Origin: Alnus glutinosa | Lineage: Eukaryota > Streptophyta > Magnoliopsida > Fagales > Betulaceae | NCBI RefSeq assembly: GCF_958979055.1 | Contig: NC_084889.1 | Coordinates: 2,604,001 to 2,668,000 of the forward strand | DNA length: 64,000 bases | Direction of reading: 5' to 3' | Part shown: positions 21,729 to 34,428 of the stretch, piece after piece | How the letters are laid out: each line of letters opens with the position of its first letter | How positions within the stretch are numbered: position 1 is the stretch's first letter | Program-made: the position numbers and the translations under genes | The notes under the pieces: model-generated | Told to the model about the DNA's origin: nothing | The model's input: the letters and a program-made list of their open reading frames with translations, nothing else | Databases searched by the model: none

Positions 21729-23918
21729 ATGAGCTTGTCCCGTACCGTTGGTCTCTCTCCAAGCCCTACCCTTTCTTTCTTCCACACGGTGTTTAAATCT
21801 TACATTGAAAGCAAAACCTCTGGCCGGGCTTTGGTCCTTTTTCGCCAATTGTTGCAATCCAATGTGAGACCCAACGACCTCACTTTCTCTTTACTCCTTA
21901 AGGCCTGTGGATCGTCTTATTCTTCCTCTGATTTGAATTCAGTGAATGAACGGCTAGAAGCAAATCAGATTCAGACCCATTTGGTGAAATCGGGCGGGGA
22001 ACAATTTGTGTATGTAAGTACTGCCCTTCTTGATTTTTATATGAAATTGGGATGTATAAAACATGCACAGCTGATGTTTGATGGTATGCGTGATCGAGAT
22101 GTTGTGTCTTGGAATGCGTTGATTTGTGGGTATTCGCGAAATGGGTATGATTTTGGTGCGTTGGAACTCTTTGTTCAAATGCTTAGAGAGGGTTTTATAC
22201 CTAGTCACACGACTTTGGTTAGTTTAGTTCCATCTTGTGGTCGGCATGAGCTAGCATTTCAAGGGAAATCTATTCATGGTTTTGGAGTTAAGGCTGGCCT
22301 TGATTTGGATTCTCAAGCTAAGAATGCGCTTACCTCTATGTATGCTAAATGTGTGGACTTGGAAGCAGCAGAAATTTTGTTTGGGGAAATGGTTGAGAGA
22401 AGTGTGGTTTCTTGGAACACTATGATTGGTGCCTATGGCCAGAATTGTTATTTTAATGAGGCAATGCTTGTTTTCAATCAAATGCGGGAGGAAGGTGTCG
22501 AAGCCAATTCAGTAACCATTGTGAGCCTTCTGTCAGCCAATGCTCAACCTGAATCTATCCATTCTTATGCACTGAAAAATGGTGTGGTCAATGACGCTTC
22601 TGTGATCACTGCCCTAGTTTGTGTTTATGCAAGGTATGTGAACACAGAATTAGCAAAACTACTTTATGAGTCATTTCCCCAGAACAACTTGGTTTCCCTT
22701 ACTGCAATTATTTCAAGCTATGCTGAGAAGGGAAATATGGGTATGGTGGTGGAGTGCTTTTCTCAAATGCAGCAGTTAAACCTGAACTTGGATGCAGTCG
22801 CTATGGTTAGCATCCTCCATGGGATCACACATCCTGCTCACTTTGGCACTGGACTTGCATTCCATGGTTATGGACTAAAGAGTGGGTTAAGTGTCGATTG
22901 TTTGGTTGCAAATGGCCTGATAAGCATGTACTCCAACTTTGATGAGATGGAAGCTGTTTTTTCTTTGTTTTTTGAGATGCGTGAAAAACCATTGGTCAGC
23001 TGGAATTCTGTGATATCTGGTTGTGTACAGGCTGGAAGGTCAAGTGATGCCATGGAACTGTTCTGTCAAATGAAGATGTTTGGTCACAGTCCAGATGCCA
23101 TTACCATTGCTAGTTTACTTTCTGGGTGCTGTCAACTAGGGTACCTGCAATTTGGGAAGAAACTTCATAATTATGTCCTAAGAAACAATCTAGAAGTGGA
23201 AGATTTTGTTGGAACTGCTCTTATAGATATGTACACCAAATGCGGAAGAATAGAGTGTGCTGAAAGGGTGTTTAAGAGCATCAAAGAGCCATGTTTGGCA
23301 ACATGGAATGCAATAATCTCAGGCTACAGTTTGTATGGGCTTGAGCATAAAGCTCTTGGTTGTTTTTCTGAAATGCGAGTACAAGGCCTAAAACCTGATA
23401 AAATCACTTTCTTGGGTGTTTTGGCTGCTTGTACCCATGGAGGTCTTGTTCACGAAGGACGAAGGCACTTCCAAATTATGAGGGAAGAGTTTGGTATGGT
23501 GCCAGGTTTGCAACACTCTGCATGCATGGTTGGTCTCCTTGGTCGTGCAGGCTTGTTTGAAGAAGCAATGGATTTTATCAAGAACATGGAGATTGAGCCA
23601 GATTCTGCCGTGTGGGGAGCTTTGCTCAGCGCTTGTTGCATCCATCAAGAGGTCAGGCTTGGGGAATCTCTGGCCAAGAAGTTATTTTTCTTGGATTGCA
23701 ACAATGGTGGGTTTTATGTGTTAATGTCTAATCTTTATGCTGTAAAAGGGAGGTGGGATGATGTAGCAAGGTTGAGGGAGATGATGAGAGACACTGGAGG
23801 GGATGCCTGTTCAGGCGTTAGCATTATTGAGGTGACCTCAATTGAAGGCATGAAAAGAAACTTGTGCTTGAGTAAAATGAATTTGAATACAAAATTTTGG
23901 CAGCCTCAGTCTTTATAG
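21729..23918 (+). CDS. Pentatricopeptide repeat protein, PLS class, At2g04860-like
   Basis: An intronless gene of about 729 residues starting MSLSRTVGLSPSPTLSFFHT. It is filled with PPR helical pairs recognised by phrases such as VVSWNALICGYSRNG, VVSWNTMIGAYGQN, LVSWNSVISGCVQAGR, DFVGTALIDMYTKCG and ATWNAIISGYS. The late part (KPDKITFLGVLAACTHGG, SAVWGALLSACCIH, YVLMSNLYAVKGRWDDV) is the E-type extension; there is no DYW domain. Family knowledge: these proteins bind organelle RNA and guide editing or processing. The pattern and order of phrases recall Arabidopsis At2g04860, whose exact target I do not know. The last ~25 residues after SGVSIIEV look unconserved. An alternative start at 21693 is possible. 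Chloroplast or mitochondrial targeting is inferred only. Confidence 0.92.
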   Translation: MSLSRTVGLSPSPTLSFFHTVFKSYIESKTSGRALVLFRQLLQSNVRPNDLTFSLLLKACGSSYSSSDLNSVNERLEANQIQTHLVKSGGEQFVYVSTALLDFYMKLGCIKHAQLMFDGMRDRDVVSWNALICGYSRNGYDFGALELFVQMLREGFIPSHTTLVSLVPSCGRHELAFQGKSIHGFGVKAGLDLDSQAKNALTSMYAKCVDLEAAEILFGEMVERSVVSWNTMIGAYGQNCYFNEAMLVFNQMREEGVEANSVTIVSLLSANAQPESIHSYALKNGVVNDASVITALVCVYARYVNTELAKLLYESFPQNNLVSLTAIISSYAEKGNMGMVVECFSQMQQLNLNLDAVAMVSILHGITHPAHFGTGLAFHGYGLKSGLSVDCLVANGLISMYSNFDEMEAVFSLFFEMREKPLVSWNSVISGCVQAGRSSDAMELFCQMKMFGHSPDAITIASLLSGCCQLGYLQFGKKLHNYVLRNNLEVEDFVGTALIDMYTKCGRIECAERVFKSIKEPCLATWNAIISGYSLYGLEHKALGCFSEMRVQGLKPDKITFLGVLAACTHGGLVHEGRRHFQIMREEFGMVPGLQHSACMVGLLGRAGLFEEAMDFIKNMEIEPDSAVWGALLSACCIHQEVRLGESLAKKLFFLDCNNGGFYVLMSNLYAVKGRWDDVARLREMMRDTGGDACSGVSIIEVTSIEGMKRNLCLSKMNLNTKFWQPQSL

Positions 23919-25107
23919 TGATTTTTAAATGCTGATATCTCGTATCATACATTTCTGGTAAAACACTTCTACATGCCTCTTAGGGTTTGATACAGTTCTG
24001 TTGACACCCTCTGAGCTTTCAATTATAATGTCTAATAACTGTTCTAATCAAGTGCTCTATCCACTTTCCATTAAAATCATTAATGAAAATTAGTGTCACG
24101 ATATTAATTGGATATTACAGGAGAAGGGAGTATGTGAGATCACTTACATCTCATTTAGCTAATTTTTGTTAATGGTGTTAATAAGAAGTGGGTGTGAATA
24201 GTTGACTACAATAATTAGATACCACATTGGGGTGTTATCGGAAAAAATTGAAAAAAAAAAAAAAAAAAAAAAAACGTAAGGGTCAATAAAATCACATTAA
24301 ACCACACGGGTTATGCTCTATGATGAGTATTGCTATAAATCTTACTTTTATATCGTCATTATCCTTACTCATGTAATGTGGCAGTGACAATCAGTCATTA
24401 TTAAAATATAAAATAAAGGCCGATTAACACTATCACGTTAGCAAATTGAAATAGAAATAAAGTAAATATATGATTTTTACTTTTTAACATTACTTTTACT
24501 GCACCGGTTAAATTGTCAAATTTCATTTTGTAAAGTCAATTGGCCTCCTTTGAGTCTTTGACAACCCCCTCCCTCTCGTTACTTTATTTTCACTTCTCCA
24601 AAAAAAAACTTTTTCAAAATATTTTAACTTCTTTTTTATTTTTTATTTTTTATTTTTTCTTTATGTCATATCAATAATTTTTTATTACTATTCAAAAAAA
24701 AAAAAAAAAAAAAACCCATTTCAATATAAATATTTTTTCATTTTTTCATACAAATTATTATTACTTTATATTACAAACGCTCCTACACTCCTACACTAGC
24801 TACTACAACTTCTTACTATCACTCAAAAAAAGAATTCACCTCAAACGTGAAGGATTCGAATAAACACACCAACGGTCAAACACAACTTAAACCCGATTCC
24901 CGGTTATCCATTGGATAACCCGGAACCATATTCTTCCAATTTTTTTATTTTTTTTTATTTTTGTTTAAAAATCAATCAAAACCCTAACGGGTCCAATTTC
25001 AAATTTTGAACTTGGCGCTCTTGTTTCATTCCCGTTTTCTCAGATTCCCTAGCCCTTCTCTATACCTCTCTCTCTCTCTCTCTGCCTCTCCACAAAGCAA
25101 CAAGACA
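23919..25107. other. Intergenic region with DEM gene promoter
   Basis: No gene seen. There are long A runs at 24251-24273 and 24695-24713. Near the downstream gene a telo-box-like word AAACCCTAA sits at 24979-24987, followed by a CT repeat at about 25068-25083 in the probable leader. Both features are common in plant promoters of actively expressed housekeeping genes. Confidence 0.5.
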
Positions 25108-28094
25108 ATGGGTGCCAATCACAGCCGCGAAGATCTGGAATTGTCCGACTCCGATGCTGAAGAACACCAAGAACAATCGGAACAAGAAGAAGAAGACGAA
25201 GATGAGGAAAACTACCATGATGCCAAGGATCGATCCTCGGAGCGCCGACCAAAAACCCCGTCTTCTTTGGATGAAGTGGAGGCCAAGCTCCAGGCCCTCC
25301 AGCTCAAATACCCGTCCTCAACAACGACCCAGAACCCTAATGTCAAAAACGCCGTCAAGCTCTACCTCCACATCGGCGGAAATTCACCGGCGGCTAAATG
25401 GGTCGTCTCCGATAAGCTCACTTCCTATTCTTTTGTCAAGACCTCTCGGATCGACGGCGACGACGATGAGGACGAAGATGAAGACGGAGACGGAGATTCT
25501 TGGTGGGTTCTGAAAGTTGGTTCCAAGATTAGGGTCAAGGTTTCCACGGAGCTGCAATTGAAGACCTTCGGCGATCAGCGTCGCGTTGATTTTGTGGCCA
25601 AAGGTGTTTGGGCGATGAAATTCTTTAGTGACGAGGAGTATAAGGGCTTTGTTTCAAAGTTTCAGGACTGTTTGTTTGAGAGCACGTATGGGGTTGAGGC
25701 CATTGAGGAGAACAAGGTTAAAGTTTACGGAAAGGACTTTATTGGGTGGTTGAAGCCTGAAATTGCGGATGATTCGGTGTGGGAAGACACTAACGATAGC
25801 TTCTCGAAGAGCCCGGGTTCGGAGACACCGGTGAGAGTGAGCCAGGACTTGCACGAGGAGTTCGAGGAGGCAGCCAATGGCGGGATACAGAGCTTGGCAT
25901 TGGGTGCATTGGACAATAGTTTCTTGGTTGGTGATGCCGGCATTCAGGTGGTCAAGAATTTCGCTCATGGGATTCATGGGAAAGGCGTTTATGTCAATTT
26001 TGATGGCGGGAATTCCAGGAAAGGTTCGAGCTTGGTGAATGCCACACCGAAAAAGGCGCTGCTAATGCGGGCTGAGACAAATATGCTCCTTATGAGTCCA
26101 ATGAATGGTGGGAAGCCTCATTCCACAGGGCTCCATCAGTTTGATATTGAGACTGGGAAGATTGTGACTGAGTGGAAGTTTGAGAAGGACGGGACTGATA
26201 TTACAATGAGGGATGTGACGAATGATAGTAAAGGAGCGCAATTGGATCCCTCGGGTTCGACATTCTTGGGATTGGATGATAACAGGCTTTGCCGGTGGGA
26301 TATGCGTGATCGAAATGGGATGGTTCAGAATCTTGCCAATGCTAGCACCCCTGTGTTGAATTGGGCACAGGGGCACCAGTTCTCTCGCGGGACTAATTTT
26401 CAGTGCTTTGCCACTACTGGTGATGGTTCCATTGTTGTTGGGTCTATTGATGGGAAGATTAGATTGTATTCTAGCAATTCAATGAGGCAGGCGAAGACGG
26501 CTTTTCCCGGTCTTGGTTCACCGATTACTCATGTGGATGTTACCTTTGATGGGAAGTGGATATTGGGTACCACCGATACGTATTTGATCCTTGTCTGCAC
26601 CCTGTTTACTGACAAGGCTGGAAATACTAAGACCGGTTTTACCGGCCGTATGGGGAATAGGATCTCGGCTCCAAGATTGTTGAAGCTGAATCCTCTAGAT
26701 TCACATTTAGCTGGAGTTGATAATAAGTTTCGAAATGCTCAGTTTTCGTGGGTAAGTATGCATATTATGTGCCTGTTAGTTGCACCTTTTTTCAGCTGGT
26801 AGCCTGCAAAAATGTGCAAGTTACTAATTCTTCTTTCGGCCATTCAATTTGCAATTAGGTGCTTAGTTAGGGTTTTTAATTTTGCATAGTCCATTCTTTT
26901 GCTGGGTTTGCTTTGCTAGTACTCATAAATTGTGTATTTCATCTGCTTTAATTGCATAGTTTCATGGCCTTCTTGAAAGAGGATTTTCTCAGTATAAGTG
27001 ACGACAATAGGATTTATATGGATGTCCAAATACATTGAAAAATCACGAGTCTAGTTCTTAAAAATGCTTAGCCCGTTTGAAAACAATTGATTTAATGGTT
27101 TGACAATCAAGTATTTGATTGGCTTGGCTAGAATTTCTAGTTGCGCTTGCTTTAATGTGATCAGTTATCATAAGTTTATGCTGAATCTGGTTGATAACCC
27201 TCCCATTAGAGAATTTTTGTATAGTTCTTTGGTGCTTTCTTATGCTTCTATACTTCCGCTTGGAGTGGGGGGTTATCTCCAGTAGAGGCTGCTCAATCAT
27301 GGAAATTCTTCTCATTTACCTTTCTGTCATGCCTACAGATTCTTTTCTGTATTTCTTTGTAATTGAAGGTAATGCTTAAAGTCATTAATGTATAAATTCT
27401 TTATTTTCACCTTCCAAAAAATATTTAGGGAATACTTATTATGCTATCTAAAAGCTTATGGATGTTCGTATAATGTGGATGTTGTGCCACGGTTGCATTT
27501 TTTTTTTTTTTCAATTTTTTTTTTTATAAATTATCCTTTCAATTTTTTTTTCAGTAAACCGTTCTGTAGCTGAAAGTTTGAAGATTGTCCAGTAATTTAT
27601 TACTCTAATTTCTGTTTTGATTTTGTAATCAATATTGTTCTGTGCTGATTGCAAAAAAGAAAAAGAAAAAAGTGGTCTTAGACCTCTCCTAACCTTGATA
27701 ATCTGTGTTCCATATGCAATTTCCATCTATTTAAAAACTCAAATAAGTTTTTCCTGTGATTTTCCTCAGTTCTATTTATAATCTTGACAATTTCATCTAC
27801 ATTGTTGCTTAGGTCACGGAGAATGGGAAGCAGGAGCGCCATTTGGTTTCAACTGTGGGCAAGTTTAGTGTGATATGGAACTTCCAACAGGTGAAGAATG
27901 GGTCTCATGAGTGCTACCGCCATCAGGAGGGCTTGAAGAGCTGCTACTGTTACAAGATAGTCTTGAAGGATGACTCCATTGTTGATAGTCGCTTCATGCA
28001 TGAGAAGTTTGCAGTCACTGATTCACCTGAGGCCCCGCTGGTCATTGCAACCCCCATGAAAGTCAGCTCCTTCAGCATATCCAGCAGGCGATGA
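25108..28094 (+). CDS. DEM/VID27-like protein (DEFECTIVE EMBRYO AND MERISTEMS family)
   Basis: Two exons (25108-26751 and 27813-28094) give 641 residues. The N-terminus MGANHSRED fits an N-myristoylation signal (Gly2, Ser6). A strongly acidic stretch follows (residues about 15-45), then a PH-like part ([19 protein letters not shown]) and the VID27 C-terminal beta-propeller region ([59 protein letters not shown]). The second exon completes the domain ([15 protein letters not shown]) and ends SISSRR. Family knowledge: plant DEM genes are needed for embryo and meristem organisation; yeast Vid27 has a poorly understood role. An earlier in-frame ATG at 25006 would add 34 low-complexity residues and spoil the myristoylation site, so I prefer 25108. 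Confidence 0.92.
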
Positions 28095-28760
28095 CATGCT
28101 TAGTCATGGCCATTCCTCGTCAGCTTTCTTTGCTCCACCAATGAAGCTTCAAACGCTTTGTTTTCAAACTTCTCTGTTGTATTTTAGTTCGTTGTTTCAG
28201 TAGAGTATGTTTCAAAATGATGTCTAATTGTACTACTATGTTCTAAAGAGAACTTTTGATGTCCTGCAATTTGCAAGCTGTTTAACCTCCTGCCAATTAG
28301 TGTCGTATTAATCGTATTAATGCTTAATGAAACACAAATTGCTTTCTCTGCCGGAGAAATTCGAAGTGGACTTTGGGGTTGTCTGGAGTTTTTTTTTTTT
28401 TTTTTAATCTGTTGATTGAAATTAAGCTGCCCCATAGCCTACTTCGTATATGAGAACTTCACATTGAAGATCACAAATTAAGGAATAACTTTGAGAGGTA
28501 AATAACTTCCCTTTTAATAGATGTCACTGCAGACTAGGTGGGGGCACTTTGAAGCTTAGGGGATCGCAGCTGTATCTGAAGATCTGCACATCTCAAATCC
28601 AACGACTCGAAGGATTTGGGATAAGTGGGCCCCCATGTTATCATGTTATTTTTCTTACATGGATGGTAGTTGTATGTACGTGGAGTTTTTCTGTACCTTA
28701 TGGTGTATATGCCTCCAGGCTTCGGTTAGGAGTTGTTGATAGAGAGTGAAAGAAGTAACC
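28095..28760. other. DEM 3' flank and LHCA5 upstream region
   Basis: The first part is the expected 3'UTR of the upstream gene. The last ~200 bases are the leader and promoter region of LHCA5. The genes run in the same direction only about 670 bases apart. I see no clear TATA box and no transposon. Confidence 0.45.
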
Positions 28761-30390
28761 ATGGCTCTTGCAGTGGGAAGAGGATTTCTTGTCCGGCCGT
28801 GCTCTTCTTCAGTCTTCATTTCTAAGAATATTTATAAGCCCTGGCCTGCTAGACCAGGTCCAGTAATAACTCGACGTTTCACCCGAACGGCGGTTCGGGC
28901 TCAGCTGCGCCGCCCTACATGGCTACCTGGGCTTGACCCTCCACCCTACCTCGATGGAAGGTGAGCTGAGCCCCTTATATTTATACGTGCTAATTTTCAT
29001 TTTGTGTTCTTGGCCAGAGATTTGTTCGATTTTTTTTTTTTTTTTTTTTTTTTTCTCAATCTCTTTAGTCTGCCTGGAGATTTTGGGTTTGACCCACTTG
29101 GGCTTGGAGAGGATCCGGGAAGCTTGAAATGGTATGTGCAGGCAGAGCTGGTTCATGCTCGCTTTGCTATGCTTGGAGTCGCTGGAATTCTTCTAACTGA
29201 TGTAAGCAATTCCAAACTCCTCCCCCCCCCCCCCCCCCCAGCTCCCGAAAGCTTAAGTTATAAGAAATGATTGATTCAATCATTTAGTAAATGACGGAGA
29301 CAAAATTCGAATTCCAAAATTTTGTTTATGTAAATGCAAAGGGTCATGATTTGTTGCTTAATCGAACATTCTACCCTGTATCAAATATGGCAAAATGAGC
29401 ACAGCAATGCAGAATACAGAAAGCAAAGGCTTGAAAGTGTATAATAAGAACCCCACACATCTTATCCAGAAACCTTCAACTTGTAAATATATGCTTTTTG
29501 TCATTTTCTTATATTCTAATATTTGTTACAGTTACTCCGAGTGACTGGAATCATCAACATACCAATTTGGTATGAAGCAGGTGCAGTAAAATACAAGTTT
29601 GCCAACACAGAGACTCTATTCATTGTCCAACTGATCTTGATGGGGTAGAGCCTCCGCCCAATCTCGACCACTGAATTGCTGGTTTTCTGCAATTTTTATT
29701 TATTTATTTGTATTTATTTCCTTATCTGCTGTATTTGCACAGGTTTGTTGAAACCAAGAGGTACATGGATTTTGTTAGTCCCGGATCTCAAGCTCAGGCA
29801 GATTTCTTTGGGGTGGAAGCCTCACTAGAAGGTTTAGAACCGGGGTAATTTTTTTCAGATCGGGATTCTCTACAATTAGAAATTCCTTGCAACCTGTCAA
29901 GCAAGCAATTGTGAGGGGCCTCTGATCCCCATTGGGAGCATCTCACAATTGCAAAATATTCTCAGACAGAGATTGTAGGAGATCCCGATCTACTTTTCTC
30001 ATAAGAAAATTATGAATTTTATATCTATCCATTCAAAAGTTCATAGATTTAGTTCTTAACAAACAGATATCCTGGCGGTCCGTTGCTGAATCCTCTTGGC
30101 CTGGCTAAAGATATAAAAAACGCCCACGAATGGAAACTAAAAGAGATTAAGAATGGTTTGGTTTGCTCATATTTTCTTACATATTATCCTTTTTCGTTTG
30201 TTATAATCACTTGTCATTTCATTAGTTCTATGCCATCTTTATTGCAGGACGTCTTGCAATGGTAGCCATGCTCGGCATCTTTGTGCAAGCTTATGTGACG
30301 CATGTTGGACCAATTGATAACCTTGTGGAGCACCTCTCAAATCCATGGCACAAAACTATTGTTCAGACCCTGGCTAACTCTGGATCTTAA
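28761..30390 (+). CDS. LHCA5: Photosystem I light-harvesting protein Lhca5
   Basis: Six exons (28761-28960, 29069-29201, 29532-29644, 29743-29844, 30067-30155, 30248-30390) encode 259 residues. After a basic, Ser/Arg-rich chloroplast transit region come the typical LHC parts: [26 protein letters not shown] split over exons 1 and 2; the first chlorophyll-binding helix ([15 protein letters not shown]); the second ([17 protein letters not shown]); and the third ([16 protein letters not shown]). The end [14 protein letters not shown] distinguishes Lhca5 from Lhca1-4. Family knowledge: Lhca5 is a low-abundance antenna that helps link photosystem I with the NDH complex in thylakoids. All introns are GT-AG. 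Intron 2 has a run of 18 C, and intron 4 holds a small MITE. Confidence 0.95.
29857..29991. mobile_element. Small MITE in LHCA5 intron 4
   Basis: About 135 bases begin AGATCGGGATTCTCTACAAT and end with the complement of AGATCGGGATCTCCTACAAT. The internal words GCAATTGTGAG and CTCACAATTGC also pair, so the insert can fold into a long hairpin. It starts 12 bases after the splice donor. Superfamily not determined. Confidence 0.65.
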
Positions 30391-31935
30391 ATATATATAT
30401 TATGTTATAACAACACCTTAATTCATTTGTTCAGTTTTAGGGTAAGTGAAGGTTCTTGCTCAATATATATTTGGGCAGGTGGTTCCACGTATCAGTTTTT
30501 AATACTATCAGCCCGTTTTACAGTTGAGATTTTGTTTTGTTGAATCTAACAATATGATCACGTCATTTAACATATTCACCATTATGACAATATATATACT
30601 ATTAGATCTGTGAAATCTAACTGCATATCAGTTTGATAGTTTTTAATACTATGCATTATTACTTGTCTGAATCTTATGTCGATCATGATGGCCACTCCTT
30701 TTTTAATTTTTTAATTTTTTTTTCTAAGACTACATCTATTTGGATTTTCTGAAAATAAGCACTCTATGGAAAACACATTTTCAAATGTAGACTTCATTGG
30801 AATACACTTCTAAAAAATGCATTCACTTTTTATGTTTCATCAAAACGCTTTTTAAAATCTACAACACAACATTTATCCAAATACGTTAACAAACATAACC
30901 GTTCTTTCTTGTGACTTCTTGCCGTTTAGTTCTAAATAAATTCTTCAAACGAGCAGTTTATGCCAACCCTAAAGGTTATACTATAATTCAGCCTATGAGT
31001 TTTTTCAAAGTTCTTACCATACAAAACATTCTAAATTTTTCTATTTATTCTTTCTCTCTCTTCCTTTTGTCATTGTTGTCCATTGTAGTGATTTCAAACA
31101 CCCTTGATTTCTCTCCTTCTAACCCATGGCATATTTCCAACCATGTCGGGTGCGGAATAGGATCCTCTCCATTTCACCCATTTTACAATCAAGATTTTAT
31201 TTTGTTTGTATCTAACGATGTGCATGATATTACGTCATTTAAAATTTTAAATGATGTGACAATATTTTTACCATTATGACAATATATACACTATAAAATC
31301 TGTAAAATCTAATTTAGACCATGAAATGGCCTCAAATGTGCAAATGTATCTCTTACATGGCTTCAAATAATTTGCCCGTCTACGTTTTTCTAGGATATTT
31401 AGTTATCAAACTACTTGCCAGCAACCAAATGGAAGGCACAATAACATTTTAACATATTTGGTATAAGCTGAAAGTAATATCAATTAATTATGTTTCAATC
31501 CACATTGTATATATGTAACTTAAATGAGAAAATTACAGTTTTAATTCTCAAAACAAAAATTATACTCACAAGGGTAGCTCACAAAACAGTCGCGGATTAT
31601 TTCTCACACATTTACAAGATTTGATTTTCCATATAATACAGAACCATCTTATTATGTCTTTCCCCAACCAAGCACCAACAAGAAGCTTATTACAACCTCC
31701 AAACCTTTCGGCGAATAAGTATTTACTAATCCAATTGACTTTATCATACAGAAAACAATCACCAACATGTAAACATTCTTCTTTTATCCTTTTACCTTGA
31801 TGGGTTCCAACATGTACATTCGAGTAACTTCATGTGAGATCAACTGCAACACTCGGGTCACTCTGAGAAAAACCACCCAACAGAAAGAGGTAGGCCGTAG
31901 CAGCAAAGACAACACATACTGGTTTCACGACGAGT
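30391..31935. other. Tail-to-tail intergenic region with a diverged repeat pair
   Basis: No gene is seen between the ends of LHCA5 (+) and the WEB1-like gene (-). Two diverged copies of a ~120-base unit lie at about 30511-30625 and 31176-31315. Both read like TTTTACA.T..AGATTTT.TTTTGTT, then ATCTAAC, CGTCATTTAA, ACCATTATGACAATATATA and ATCTGT.AAATCTAA. The frame at 30911-31279 is not like any protein I know. The last ~300 bases should be 3'UTR of the minus-strand gene. Confidence 0.5.
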
Positions 31936-34393
31936 TTACGTTGACTTGGTTGTATTTGACCTTCTTTTGGCCAAAAACATGAGAATCCGTGGCAAGAATG
32001 GTCTCTTCTTTTTCTTTCCAACAACCTTCCCTTCTATGGATAACTCGCTCTCAGTGCTATTCCCATACACATTTGCCAGTGGGCTTGACACATAACGAGC
32101 AGGAACAGCGGCGTCGGGTGCCCTGTTAAAGTTCATTGATTCTGTCTTTCCCTCAAAACTTGCTGTTGGGCTTTTAATGGGATTCACTACTCCATGAGCA
32201 GATTCACCAGCCTTCCGTCGTTGTTCATGTTCGGCCCTCCATTTTCTCAACTCCTGTTCTACACCCAACTTCCCTTCCTTGGCCCTCTCAGCCTTATCCA
32301 TTGCCAATTTCAGCGCTTCCTTTCTAGCAGCCATCTCCCTATTCACTGCTTCCAACTTTTCTAAGCTTAATGACTCAGACTCCTTAGCTACCTCAATTTG
32401 GGAAATTGCAGTTGCCACCCTCATGTTGGCCTGCTCCTCTGCCTCATGAGCACGTTTGCTGAGCTCGTAGTACTCCTCTAGAGAAAGCGTTACACCAGTA
32501 GGTGAATCCACATCATTGGTGTTTCTAGCTGATTCACTCTCTTGCAAAGCTTTTATTGCCGCTATTGCCAACTTCTCTGATGCCTTGGCAGCTTCTATCT
32601 CCTTTTGAGCTGCGAGTAATCTACTCTCCACGGTACTTGCTCCAGCCTTGGCTTGCTCAGCTTCTTCCTTTGCCTTCCGCAGCTCTTCACGAGCCGCTTG
32701 AGCAAGTGACTTGGCCTGATCAGCCTCTTGTGCTGCTTTCTGTAATTGTTTGGGCAGCTCTACCATTGTTTCTCTAGCTTCTTTCTCCTTCATCTGAACT
32801 AGAGCTATTTCAGATCTCGTCCTGTCTAGTTCTGCTTCAAGAGATGCGACTGCTACTGATGCCATTCCTTCCCTTTGCCTAATGGTGGCAAGAGCCGATT
32901 TCTCTGTTTCAAGCTCTGACTTTAATGATGTGGCAGCCACCTTCAAGTAATTTACTTCAGCAGTGGCTTTCTCTATGTTGAGTTTCACTTCTTCAAGTTC
33001 TTTCTTTGCAGAAGCAACAGCTGCTTGTATATCATTATGATTTTTCTTTGCTGGTTCCTCTAGCTCACCATTTGAGTGTCCTCCTTCACCAGTTTCCTGC
33101 TTTAATTTTGATTCCATATAAGCTGCTAATTCAGCTTTCAAATCAAGTAGCAAGGCTGAGGCAGTGTCAAGTTTTGATTTGAGGTCCTTCGCTGATAGAA
33201 TTTGGTGGTCAAGTCTCTGAAGCTCCTCTTCTGCCTGCTTCAATTCCTTCTCCCAATAGAGAGAATCTTGCTCTCTGGCCATGGCTGCTCCTATTCTATG
33301 TTCCTCTGCTTCCAAATGGGCAGCATGTGCAGACTCTAATGACTCCTTTGTGGCAATCAGCTCAATAGTCAGTTCTTCCACTGTCTTCTCAACTTCCTTG
33401 GATGCGGCAACAGCTTCTTCAGCTTTCTTCATAGCCACATCTTTTTCAGTCACCAAAGAAGCATATTCCTTATGCAGCGCTTCTAATTCCTCCTTAACAG
33501 ATCTTAACTCTGAAACTGCAGCTATATGCCTGGCTTTAGCCACCTCAAGCTGTGCCTTGGCTGCAACACTAGCTTCATCAGCAATTCCTTGCTCAATCTC
33601 TTCCACCCTGAGCTTGGCAAGTTCTGAGTCTTGTTTTGCCTGATGCTCCTCTGTCTGTGCCCTTTCAAGGTTGAGTTTTAGTTCTTCTATGAGTCTCTTA
33701 GAGCTGTCCAGCTCCTTTAGCACTTGCGTTTTTGCCACTTCAGCTATCTCCGACTGTCTCTTATACTCGGGAATCTCCTCCTGTACTTTCTCTAGTTCTT
33801 GTTCTACAAGCTTGCGCCTCTGCACAGCCAGAGGAGATTATCAGTTATTTTCAACATGTCACAAGCTCCACTTGTGAGGCACATTTCACAATTTGATAAA
33901 ATTTTCAGAACCAAGTCAGAGAAAAAAATGGATTACAGTACATAATGCATTCTAGAAAAGCTTCAAACACGTTATCACCAAAGAAAGCAAAAACTAACAG
34001 CAAGCAATAATTAGGAAAGGGAACCTTTACCCAAGAATTGAATTTGTATCCTTCTTTCTCCATTAGTTATTCCTAATTAAACAATAAACACGATATAACA
34101 AAGAAAATTAAACATGCGAGCAATTGTTCAGTAAAGAAAATTTATTGCTCTCTGGTCAAATTAAAAAGTCATTACTTTCAGAAACAAACACTTTGTCTTA
34201 TAAATGTAGCACTACATTCATCATGACAAAAGCACTACCACCATGACTACTAACAACTTCTCACCATCCATCTGTAGAGCCAATCACATAACTGCTGCTG
34301 CCATGACTATAGACATTACCACACACCAAAACCAGATATACAATCTTAGTAGTTAGTACACAATCACAGGATTCTACATCCCAAAACAATTTT

Positions 34394-34428
<35 letters not shown>

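Noticed and set aside
25006-25107. Upstream ATG of the DEM/VID27-like gene
   Set aside because: It would add 34 low-complexity residues from a CT-rich leader and remove the MGANHS start.
30911-31279. 122-codon frame behind LHCA5
   Set aside because: AT-rich, overlaps a diverged repeat, and resembles no known protein.
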